A stretch of DNA of 13,595 bases from Bacteroidales bacterium UBA1192 (GTDB lineage Bacteria; Bacteroidota; Bacteroidia; Bacteroidales; Bacteroidaceae). Every line of letters starts with the position of its first letter. The stretch's first letter is position 1. Where the stretch lies: positions 1 through 13,595 of the forward strand of contig DBYG01000034.1 of NCBI GenBank assembly GCA_002310175.1. Direction: 5' to 3'. This document shows, one piece after another, positions 1 to 10,500 of the stretch. The translations under genes were made by a program, and so were the position numbers. The notes beneath the pieces are model-generated. The model was not told the origin of the DNA. It ran no database searches and saw only the letters and a list, made by a program, of their open reading frames with translations.

Positions 1-5
1 CATAG

Positions 6-36
6 TAACTAGAGAAAAAATTTTCTCTAACTAGAG
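6..36. repeat. AT-rich palindrome flanked by 9-bp direct repeats
   Basis: Bases 10-29 form a palindrome with 9-bp arms (TAGAGAAAA / TTTTCTCTA) around a 2-base centre. The 9-mer TAACTAGAG occurs at 6-14 and again at 28-36, so it overlaps both edges of the palindrome. On the minus-strand transcript the hairpin would carry U-rich sequence in its 3' arm. It could therefore serve as a weak terminator for the operon ending at 187, or for a convergent gene beyond the window edge. The T-run lies inside the stem rather than after it, so this is not a textbook intrinsic terminator. It could also be one end of a repeat that continues outside the window. Confidence 0.45.
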
Positions 37-60
37 CGTTATTTTCCGCCTTCCCAATGA

Positions 61-173
61 CAGGCGTTACAGGTTACAATGTTACAGTTGAAATTCTGGT
101 TGACCATAATTTACTTCCATTCCAAAAGTGTACACCAGAATCTTGACTGTAGCACTGTTACCTGTAACGCTTG
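61..173. repeat. Large imperfect inverted repeat (about 41-bp arms, 31-nt loop) after the last gene of the operon
   Basis: Arm 61-101 pairs with arm 133-173. Over the 38-bp core (64-101 against 133-170) 31 positions match without gaps. The left arm is built from three GTTACA units at 66-71, 73-78 and 81-86, which are mirrored in the right arm as TGTAAC, TGTTAC and TGTAGC. The structure starts 13 bases after the stop of the 47-residue gene on the minus strand, so it would form a long stem at the 3' end of that mRNA. No run of Us follows it on that strand, which argues against a simple intrinsic terminator. mRNA 3'-end stabilisation, a protein-binding site, or a small repeated element are alternatives. 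Confidence 0.7.
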
Positions 174-186
174 AGAAGTTTTCCGT

Positions 187-330
187 CTATGCCAGCAGGT
201 TCTCGTCTGCGGGATTCAGGCCGGGCACCTGACCGAAATACCAGTCACCACTGGGACCACTTGTACAAAGAATCTGCCTGCTCTCAACCTTGATGACCTG
301 AGTGGCCGGTTTACTATATTGTCTCTTCAT
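187..330 (-). CDS. 47-residue peptide of the Bacteroidales 'KPxxxVIKVE' type
   Basis: An ATG at 330 opens 47 codons and ends in TAG at 187. The start lies only 7 bases after the stop of the 395-residue gene on the same strand, so it is probably co-transcribed and perhaps translationally coupled. The peptide begins MKRQYSKPATQVIKVESRQI, followed by LCTSGPSGDW and an acidic end, ENLLA. From general knowledge, Bacteroidales genomes hold many short ORFs with this plan: a basic start, a KP motif, a short Val/Ile-rich strand ending in E, then a (L/I)(L/I)(A/C)xS(G/P) step and a Gly/Asp-rich tail. Their function is not settled. It has no clear signal peptide or membrane helix. The LC-T-S step faintly recalls a lipobox, but the hydrophobic stretch before it is too short for a lipoprotein signal. 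It could be a secreted or processed peptide, or a small partner of the operon's large proteins. Existence is supported by position and the family-like pattern; function is unknown. Confidence 0.72.
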   Translation of the reverse strand: MKRQYSKPATQVIKVESRQILCTSGPSGDWYFGQVPGLNPADENLLA

Positions 331-337
331 AGCAGTA

Positions 338-1525
338 TTACTTTATCATTATGGTGTGACCGTTGTTAATGTATGTACCGCTCAAGGTGGGCCTGCCATC
401 CAGTTTGCGTCCGTCAATAGTGTACCAGCTGTCATCAAAGTGCATCAGACCTGAACGGGTATCAAGCGAGCCGATTGCGGTAACTGTGCCATCTATTCCC
501 AGCAGACGGACAGTCATGTAATCAGGCAGATTTGAACCGGTATCACGGCTTCCGCTCCTGGAAGGTGCGCTGTTTCCTCCCGAATATTCAAGATATGCCC
601 GGAAAGGCAGGATGTAGCTCTTGCTACCTCCTGTAGTGCGGAAGAACACACCTGCCTGAACAGGTGCATTCTCACCTTTGGCCGGAGTAGCAGCAAATCC
701 GTAAATGTTTCCGGGATCGGTTGTCCAATCGATTCTGGCATAAGATCCTTTAAACGTCCATTGACCTTCCGTAGCTGTCCCGGCAATTATGCTGCCGGCA
801 TCATTGGTGACTGTACCGTTGAATGTAATCTCACCTGTAGATGATGGCATGAACAGATAAGGTTTATCGGCCTGAAGAGGATTATCTGTCGTGATATTCG
901 CATCTTGCATGGTCACCTCAGTTCTAGCATCGTTCACACCCACAAACTCGTAGAATGTCCCTGTTCCATCGGCAGGATTAAAGTTGAACGGCAGGCAGAT
1001 GGTGGACGCCACACCTGCGGTGAAAGAGCGCCTGAACTGTGCCTTCCTGCCTGTAATTGATTGTGCAACGATATTGTCTATTCCATCAAATTCCGTGATG
1101 GAGACAGGATGGGCGTTATCAATGTAAATAATGTACGGTTGCGCAGGTGAACCGAGAGCTCCATTGAATGTGTATTCCAGATTATCGTCAATTGAGAAAG
1201 TCAAACCTGAAGATTCCACATAGACCTTGAAGTAAATCTTCTCACCTGTATTGTTACCGTACACTGTGGGATAAATCACCCCGGGATTGGAGGGATCGGC
1301 AGGAGAGCCTTTGCCTCTAATCTGGTCACCTGAGTAAACTGCAACCACAACATCCTCAAGCACATTCTCGTCCATAACCACCTTCAAGGCAGCCGTCATA
1401 TTCCCATAATAATCATGTGAATTGACATTCGGAAAAGGGTCAACGGGATTAGCCTCCAGGCCGGCACTCCAAAATAGGAGTGCCAGCATGGAAGCTAACC
1501 GGATATTAAAGGTTGTCAGTCTCAT
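338..1525 (-). CDS. Secreted 395-residue partner protein with a domain shared with the giant protein and a 'TICLPF' beta domain
   Basis: Residues 1-25 are a type I signal peptide (MRLTTFNIRL, hydrophobic core ASMLALLFWSAG, likely cleavage near LEA|NP), with no lipobox Cys. Residues 40-137 form a domain also found twice near the C-terminus of the giant upstream protein: 'M.AAL.V.MDENVLEDVVVAVYSGDQIRG', then 'IYFKVY', 'LEYTFNGALGSPAQPYII'. Residues 168-310 hold a beta domain with STICLPFNF (174-182), YEF.GV, KPYLFMP (221-227) and SYILPFRAYLEY, a pattern I associate with many Prevotella/Bacteroides surface proteins. Residues 311-335 are a Ser/Gly/Pro linker. The tail (367-395) runs WYTIDGRKL, a short spacer, then TYINNGHTIMIK; it resembles the 'DLQGRK...Y.VNGKK..IK' tails of Bacteroidales surface proteins, which look like a shortened type IX-style sorting domain. 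The ATG overlaps the giant gene's TGA (ATGA), indicating coupled translation. Probably an exported surface or matrix protein working with the giant; no enzymatic motif is seen. Confidence 0.85.
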   Translation of the reverse strand: MRLTTFNIRLASMLALLFWSAGLEANPVDPFPNVNSHDYYGNMTAALKVVMDENVLEDVVVAVYSGDQIRGKGSPADPSNPGVIYPTVYGNNTGEKIYFKVYVESSGLTFSIDDNLEYTFNGALGSPAQPYIIYIDNAHPVSITEFDGIDNIVAQSITGRKAQFRRSFTAGVASTICLPFNFNPADGTGTFYEFVGVNDARTEVTMQDANITTDNPLQADKPYLFMPSSTGEITFNGTVTNDAGSIIAGTATEGQWTFKGSYARIDWTTDPGNIYGFAATPAKGENAPVQAGVFFRTTGGSKSYILPFRAYLEYSGGNSAPSRSGSRDTGSNLPDYMTVRLLGIDGTVTAIGSLDTRSGLMHFDDSWYTIDGRKLDGRPTLSGTYINNGHTIMIK

Positions 1526-4500
1526 TTTGAAATCTGCTTCTTACCGTTTACAATTATAATATCTCCTCTCGTTTCAGATGAACCTGACAGTTGTACCTTA
1601 CGGCCCTGGAGATCATAGGCCCGCTCATTCTCATTTCCGTCGGCTATGCCACTGATCTTTGTCAAGCCATTCATCTTGATTACAAACGGATTCATGGGAG
1701 TTCCGTAAATGGCATCGGTCTCATAACTGAGGACCTCATCGGCATCAGTTATCTCAGCACCCTGGGCTATCTTGAATGTCAGATCAGCAGCATCATCACC
1801 AGGTATGGTCAGATATGCTATACCGTTATAGTCAGTGACTGCAACCGTACGGCATTCTCCGTCAGCGAATACGGCAATCTCGACATTCGTCATAGGAACG
1901 TTGCCGTTCATGACTCTGGCGGCCATAATGGCATTGCCTGAATACTTGCGGAAGTCAACTGGCTGGAAATTAGATGAGCTGAATCCGGTGCCTGCCGAAG
2001 CATCTCTTGTCTGGATGCGGCTTGGAGCATGCGATGTGATTGCTCCAGGATAACCGAATGTCCTGTCTGCACTAGGTATGCTCTTAACCACATAACCCGC
2101 GCCTGGCTCCATCATGAGGAGTGATCCTGCCCACTCGATAGAGTCATAATAGGTTACACCATACTGTCCCTTGACGACATCACCATTTACGGGATCCATA
2201 TCCGCAAAAGCATCAGTTACTGAAGCCACCTGGCGGTCATAGTAGCCAACCCAGTTCCAGCCCTCCTTCACGGTAATCTGGTTCGAAGAAGGATCCACGG
2301 GCTGTCCAACAATGCGCAGTGTGCGGTCAGACTTCATCTTGACGGCATACATCTGGACATTAGAAAGTGCTCCAGTAAGTGAACCTCCCCATTTGTTGTT
2401 CTCGTATGAAAGATAACCGTCATACTGACTCTTGATAGTCACAACATCATCGGCAATCTTCTCCAACAGTGAAGCAACTGTCATGTCACCGGTATTGACA
2501 TAGAATGAGATCCAGTTCCAACCCTCCTTAAGTTCAGTTGACTGCTCTATCTTGTCGTTTGCGGTGAGAATCATAGGATCAGAATATGTTCCCTTCAGGA
2601 CGAACGGCTCAAACTTGATTTCAGGATCAACCACGACCTCAGGATAGAGTGTTCCGGTGGATGCATCGTATGCACGGAATGTCACAGTCTGGTTCATTTC
2701 AACTCCATAGATATCCATCGTTATATAATAGCTGTCGTAGCGGCTGTTATAGACCGGATGAGCTATTCCACGGCATTCTTCACCGATAAAAGCGGCAACA
2801 ATGTCATCAGAATCATCCATTGGCACACCCTGAGCCATTACACTGCCTATAACATTCATGGAACTCTCGAAGTCATTAGGATTGACGCTCCATCCAGGTA
2901 ACTGACCGGTCACAGTAACATTGAGCGTAAGCGGTATCTCAATACCGTTATTGCCCTTAAGATAGACGGTCTCCTCATACTTGCCTATAGGAGTGGCCGG
3001 ACTAACGTAGAATGTAACATCAGTCTCACTCAGCGGGTTGGTCGTACCGTAATCGCTGCTTGCGGTAAGCCATGAAGGCATTCCGCTCAGAGTCCACATC
3101 TGCTGTGTACCGCTCTTATTGACTATAGTAGCTGTTACGCTTTTCTCATCCTTGACCTGCTGACTGATGCTGAGTTCATCCTCATCCCAGTTCAGCTCTT
3201 TCCTATTCACGAATGCGCTCCATACGGCAGGGACTGAATAGTTACCGTTCTCATCACGCAAGTCGCGCACCGTAAAGTTCAGCGTACAGCCCTCAATCCT
3301 GGCGGGATCCTCGTCAATGTTGATGACAATCTTTTCATTGCTGGCCACGAAAGTGAAGTCTACGTTCGTCTCTATTGGCTTCTGGCGCATGGCGGGAGCG
3401 TCATCTGTGTAACTGAATGCCGAGGAATCAGCGTTGAGAGTCATGACTTCTGCCGTCAACCTGCTGCCGGTGAGGTCAGCGTTGCTGCCTACAGCCCTTA
3501 CCTGATTACCTTCATCGATAGTCTGAGTTTCAAACGGGTAGTAGGCCACAAGACCGTCTTCCTTTCCTGTCAGACGCACCTTGCGGTTAGCGGTCAGCAG
3601 GTCGGCATTCATAGTGGCGTTCCACACGCGAACCTCATCAATCTGACCATTAAACGGACGGGCAAATTCATAATAGGTATTTCTTGTTATGCGATGGGCG
3701 CCGACAATCAGGTTGTTTGTTGCGATACTGCCCACATTCGAGGCACTGGTTGTGAGACAACGTTTGCCATCCACATATACAGCCGCTGAACCCTGACGCA
3801 GCACATTCAGTGCCACATGGTGCCATGCATTGTCCGTAAGGTTGGTAGCTGAGGTGGCAAACACTGTATCAGGAACCTCGTTATAGGCGTTCTTTCCTGT
3901 GAACTGCAGAGTGCCGTCATCTTTTACCCAAAGTGCCACTTCGCCCATCTGCAGCAACTGGGCATCACTTTGAGCTGCGCCCTTCATCCAGAACTCTACG
4001 GCATAGTCATCATCAACACTGATGGGCAGCTGTGAAGCATTGATGTTCACAAGACGGCTTCCGTCAAGAGTAACGGCTTTATTCTCATTATTCAGATACC
4101 AGGTATCATTTGTCATCTTCATGTGGCGGTTGCGAGAGTAGTCGCGGATAGTGGTACCCTCGCCCTCGTCCATCTTCCAGTAACCTATCAGATGACGTGT
4201 TGAAGGATTCTTGGTTATGGTACGGTTCATAAGCGCTGTAGCCATGTCATGTGCCTCATCCCAAAGCAACAACTCATGGATGGAACCCGTCATGTTCATA
4301 CCCACTGCTAGCGGACCGTTACCATTATATGAATCAACACTAACATCGCTAAGCAGGTTGATTATGTCGGAACCATCGGCCACACTGGCGTTCATCAGAC
4401 CGCCAGTGACTGTTTTCTTATAGCTCACTGTCAGGAATACCCACTTGTCTCGAGGAACAGCATTAAGAGTATAGTATTTATGATACTTGTCAAAGAAAAA

Positions 4501-7500
4501 CACCAGCTTGCCGTTGGACATGACATCGATTTTTAACTTTGAAGTTCCGCTGCCGTGAGCCAGAATGGTTCCTGTGGTTGTGGAAGAGATGTTTATCCAA
4601 GCATCGAATGAGAAGTCTTTTCCGGCAAGGTTGATATTTGCCTCTGTTGCAGCAGTAACATCTGTATTCTGCATACTCAATGCTGTCATGTGAGCCACTT
4701 TAGCACCGTTAAGCACACCCGTCACCTTGAAGTTAGCCTCCTTAGTCAGTTCACCCTTCATAATCGTCTCGTTGAAAAGGACGCTCAAGTCATCACCTAT
4801 ATCCAATATACCGTCGGTGGGCTCAGGCTGTCCAAGAGGTGTGGGACGTTGCATGTCCTTCACCAAGGCTATCTCGTTGCTGTAGCGATACACCTCTTCT
4901 CCATCGTTACCGTATGCGCTTGCTGATACCACACGGAATGTGTAGTCTCCGTCGGAGAACGATGCCATAGGCAGCTTGTAACTTACACTGGCTCCTGTTT
5001 CAGGCAGTTTGAGTTGGTTGCCGGTCGGTTCACCCAGCACATACTCCCTAAACTGTGTCCAGTCAGTTGCACCCTGACGCTTGTACTGCAGGCGGAATGC
5101 TTTCAGGTTGTTGTAATTACGGTCAAAGTCCTTGAAAGTCAAAGTAAGGTCAGTTCCTGTCTGAGTGTTCAAGATTGAAGAGGAGAGTGCTAATGTAACA
5201 GGAGATGAAGATGGGGTGAACTTAGCCGAGATAAATACCGTATCGGCTATATCCTCAGGCTGTGACTCTGAGGCAAACACGATACCGATGCCCTTGCCGT
5301 AAAGTTCGTCATTCTCATTTATACAGCCCAGATAATTGAGCACATCCTGCTGTGTCTGGCGAAGCTGTAGTGATTTGGAAACAGTCTGTCCGCCGGGCAC
5401 GTTGATGAGACGTCCCTCTGTCAGCACTTGACCGTCGACGCTGATTTGTGCACCGTGCGGGTTAGTGCCGTCTAGCACGAAGAGTTTGTATGTCACATCT
5501 TTATTAACCTCGCTGGCATTACCCAGACGAAGCGTGTAATTGGCTGCCGATCCAGTGGGCACATCACTCATCATGGGTACATCCACATCAATCTGCGGAA
5601 CTTCCACTTGCATGGTGGCTTCCATTATTGTTGTACCGGGATCATAATACTTGGTAACAACCTTTCCTTCATAAGGAGCACTCGTCTGACCTCCGAGGGT
5701 ACGGAAGATAGGGGCGTAATCACCATATTCATAGACATCCACCGTAAGTGCATCGTTGGTTCCGGATTCAGCAAGAGTGTAGTTGAATACAGTTTTGTCC
5801 AAAATAGATTCATCATGCTCGTGTTTATAGCCTGCTCCGGCTTGACCTCCAACTTCCACGAATATACCTGCATGATCGAACGCACCTCCAGTAACGACGC
5901 TAGCCTGCACGCTCGCTCCGACTGAAACAGTGTACTTGAAGCCATCACCCTCCTGCTTCTCATAACTGTTATTTATCTTAGTGCCTGAGTCAAACGAAAA
6001 ATTCTTGAAACTCTTAACACGATCCTTATCATTGCGGTTTTCATAAGCCATCACCTTTTCCTTCTCATTAAGTGCCAGGTAATTCTTCCAGTTGACTATC
6101 TGGCTGTTGCACCAGATAATCTGGTCAGAGAAGCCGGTATCGTCATCATCCAGCTTTTCAACAGCCGGCAGTATCATCTTATATGACGGCCCGTCAGAGC
6201 TTGCCGATCTCCTTGCTGCACTTCCCCAAATGATCGAGTCGTTATTGTCTGATCCGAATTTTGGGTCATCAGGTTCAAGCGTTGTAAGATATACCGGCTG
6301 ATCGGTGTCGTTTACATAGCTGTCAAGAACATCAGGAGTGACTGTCCGCAGGTATGAGTTACGTAATGAAATAAGGTTCTTGAAAAGCTCATTTTCAATA
6401 TAGCTCTGTGTATAATTGAACATAGTACCGAAAGACAAGCCCGTGGTGATGACATCGTCCTTCATCAACATAACCTCACTGCTCCCCGCACTCTTACGAT
6501 GAAAATCGATGTTACGGGCGGCACCGAAGAGGACGTTAGTCGCTTGACCTATGAACACATCTCCTTGAGGTCCTACGTAATCGCTTTCATCACTTGTGGA
6601 GATGGTCTTAGTCACCTCGATGGTACGGCTGTAGGTATCACCTCCCTCGAATTCTTCAGTGGCTGATATGGTACCTTCCATATCTACCTTAGACTCAAGT
6701 GTGTTTATCAGAGACACACCGAAACCGGTGGCAGTTGACGTGTAAGAACCCAACTTAAGAGTTGTTTTGACATGAGCTTCAACACTTTCCGTACCCATTT
6801 TTGCCCTCGTAAAGGAATTAATGGTACCTGAAGCCCATTCTGCCGATGAACCGGATCCGGGTGGATCACGCAGAATCATGTCTACTACATCAGGTCCGGA
6901 AGTTACGAAGTTGTTACCTGTGGGAATTGATCCTAAGACGACTCCCTTCACGCCGGCTTCGTTCCATGAGTAGGTGCGGTCGCCAATATCGTAAGTGATT
7001 GATATTGTACGCGTATAAGGCTCCACGAGATTGGGCAGACCGGCTATCCACCTGTAGGCAGCCTTACCCTCGTCATCCAGCTTCAGCTGATTGCTCTTCA
7101 GTTCAACTATCTGTCCATTATCAATATCCGGTTTTCCTTGTGCATCCAGACCTCCAGTCACGACCTGTTCACTGGACAGGGCATTGTCTATCGTCACCAC
7201 GATGCCGGCCAAGGGCACTATGTCAGTAACGGACGGGGTTACATCCTTATTCTCATACTTCTCAAATGCTTCGATATTGAAGACATAAGGGTCATTCATC
7301 ACAAACACGGCAGCTCCGCTCTCATCACTTTCATTTTCCTTACCGTATTTATAGACAGGATGACCATTTGAATCTATTGAATAAATATCGCTGACCGTTA
7401 CCTTTCCACCTTCATCTTCAAACTCATAGTTTTTGATACCGAAAGCGCCGTCGTTCACGTGGGTGTTTTCGTCCTCATGATCCTCCTGGGTCACAATGAA

Positions 7501-10500
7501 GGTAGGTGTACTGTGATACACATGCTTAAGTGCCGTGTTATAAGTGTAGAGCACTTCAGTTCCGTCATCGTTATACAGAGTGTCACTGGATTCCAACAAG
7601 GGGTTGGAAAGGTCAATAGTCACCGGATTACCTACTGATACTTTGGTCTTTACCACCTGCATGCTGTCTATGGCATACTCCAGAGGGGGCAACATGGCGG
7701 AAAACTCGCCCGTTGCAGGGTCAGTGCGAATGTATATCTTACGGCAATTATTAGTACCGGCACCACGCCAGGAGGTGCTGGCGATACGACTGGTAGCCGA
7801 TGCGACAGGCAATATACTGTCATTCGTATCATAGCTGTATGTCACATCCGTAACATTCTTCACCACGTTCATACGAGGAACGGTGTTCAGAGGAGTGAGT
7901 ATCAGCTCGGTAACACCGATATTATTATTGCTCAATCCGAAGCCCACACTTTTCTTACCCTCGATGTCGCCACCGACCACACGGCCAGTGAAGTTAACCA
8001 GTGTCTCATCAATGAATTCCAAATTACTGATTTCCTTGTCAAAGGTATGTTTCATGCCTACATTGTATGGGTCAGCCGGATAGCGTCCGGCGTTGGTGAA
8101 CACATGACCGTTTTTCTTAACAGTGATGAAGTGTTCGCCAATAGGAACACTGATAGTGAACTCACCCTGCTCGTTTGATTCGATTATTTCACCGTTCTTG
8201 GAACAGATGACACCATCAACATAGAAGGAAGCTCCCTCAAGCGGATAATCTGTATCGGCATAGAACACTTTGCCGCTGACAGGGAATGATGAGACATCCT
8301 CAAAATCAACAGCGCTGAAGTTAAGCGTTGACATGCTTATATAGCGTGTGTGCTTGGCGGGCGAGAACTCATGGATACCCAAAATGGGGATGATGCTGTA
8401 GCTGGTACCTTCGCCCGAGAATGGGACACCGCGTATCTCATAGTATCCGTTAACATCCGTGTAGGCCATCAGACTCAGCTGGCTCTCAGAAGGCAGGACG
8501 GAAGTACTGGTAGCAGCTACTTCGGCCGTTGCATGACGACCGTTGCTGACCCCGTTCTTCTTGGAGAAATCATAGGCGATCTTCTGGTTGTCTATGCCTT
8601 CATCCAGCGGATAATAAATGGCCAGTCCTTCCTCACTGCCTGCCAACGGATGATTGTAGTTGCGCTTTATTTCCTGTTCTGTCAGAGCCTTGGTAAAGAA
8701 ACGGAACTCATCAATATAGCCGTCATACCTTATGTCGGAGGAAAATCCGGTGCGATTGCCGATGAAGAGTCCTGTGGCCTTTGATGATCCCCAAATGGCA
8801 CCTGACGACAATGTAATTGATTGGCTTTTTAATTTATTATCTTGAATAATTGTGTAGACTGTAAACTTTCTGGCATCGCTGTCATAAACAAACGAGAGAT
8901 GGTTCCACTCGTCGCCATAAACATAAAAATTATTAATATTGAATGACGCTCCACCAATTGTACCTGTTAGATAATAACAATCATTATAAGGAGATATTCT
9001 CCTTAAGGTAATGTTCAACACACTATCCACATCTAAGAGCTGATAGCATGAATCCCGGACGTTCATAACTGAACTATTGGGATTGATGTACATCTGCAAG
9101 GTGAAGTCCTTGCTGAACAGATTCTGCAAAACATCTTTGTCGGCAACGTATTTCAAACCGGACCCAAAGCCACTAAAACGCAGCGAACGCATGCCGTTGG
9201 CCTCATTGCCGTCGGCAGACTGCTGTTTCAGAATTACCTTGGCGCCTTCGACGGCCGTGCCGGTACCATAAGCGATAGTGCCACTGATGAGACCCGTCGA
9301 TACACTGAAGCCATCGGTCTGCTTGGTATCATCCACAACCTGTGTGAAGGTATGTGTGAGAGTATCAACAACCTCGCTCCAAATGATGATCTTATACTCG
9401 TTGAAGCTGCCAGGCAAGGCCGTCACATCGTCATAGCTGTAACTGTTTACAGTTCCCGAGGTTGTGTAAATGTCAGCCCACTCGCGTTCTTCACTGCTAC
9501 CCAACGGACGGCGCTGCAATATGAAGTTTGTGGCATCGGTTCCTGCCTGCTTGACGGTCCACTGCAGTTTCACCAAGCTGCTGTAGTTGCCGCGTGTAGC
9601 CGTGAAGGACTTGATCTTCGAGCCACCGAGACGAGCCGAGGCTACCGGACTATATACATCCAAACCCATTACCCGAACCTTCAGACGGTAATAATAGGTA
9701 GTATTTGGGCTGGGAGTGTTTGTGTCAGTATATCCGCCATTAACCTTGGTATTATCACTGATCGAAGGAATATCAGCTACATCTTGCCAGGTTCCTGAAT
9801 TGGTCGATGTATTATAATCCGTACAACGTTGAAGTTTAAAGGTGTATGACTTATTGTTTGTTCCGGCATCCTCGAGGGCATTATGTTTCCAACTCAGGTC
9901 AATACCTTTGGACGCATTCTCCTCTGCTTTAAGTTCAGAGAAACTCCAGCTGGGCGTGATCATTGCCTTTACACCGGCACTAAGCGATTTGATGGGATCA
10001 CCGGTATAACTGGAAGGAACAAAAAAGACCTCTATTTTGTCCTCTTTTGAATAATCACTTAGCTCTATTTCACCGTATCTGGTCGTGTTTGACAGATTAT
10101 TAACAACCGTTGAACCGTTCCTTATCATCCACTTTCCGGCCTGACTTCGTTTGTACATACTTATATTATTTACAACGGAATCTGTCTGGGCAGTCCAACT
10201 TACCTTTACTTTCTTTTTCCATTGGTCAGTTACCTCATAGGTGACATTCTTAGGATACATGAAGCCTGAATAATACACATTGTACCATGTATAGACAGTT
10301 GTGCTGAAATTAGTGGACTGGTTCCAGTTATCCTTGGTTAAAGAGTACGGATAACTGTATTGTACTGGTATGTATCCGCCTTTACGTTGATCGTAATTAT
10401 AACTGAATGTTGCTTCAGGACCTTCACCTTCTTTATAATCTGACAAACTTTTGTTAAAGTCTTTAGATGCCCCTAAATCACTGGTTTTATAATAACCGGA

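Noticed and set aside
187..330. Lipoprotein reading of the 47-residue peptide
   Set aside because: The Cys lies at residue 22 after a polar stretch (VESRQIL), with no hydrophobic signal core in front of it.
514..786. 90-codon frame on the minus strand inside the 395-residue gene
   Set aside because: It overlaps in another frame a gene with a signal peptide and recognised domains; no independent support.
8350..8784. 144-codon open frame on the plus strand
   Set aside because: Antisense to the LamG/carboxypeptidase-like part of the giant gene; no start context and no motif.
9352..9798. 148-codon open frame on the plus strand
   Set aside because: Antisense to the FN3-like region of the giant protein; no recognisable motif, and its composition mirrors the opposite strand.
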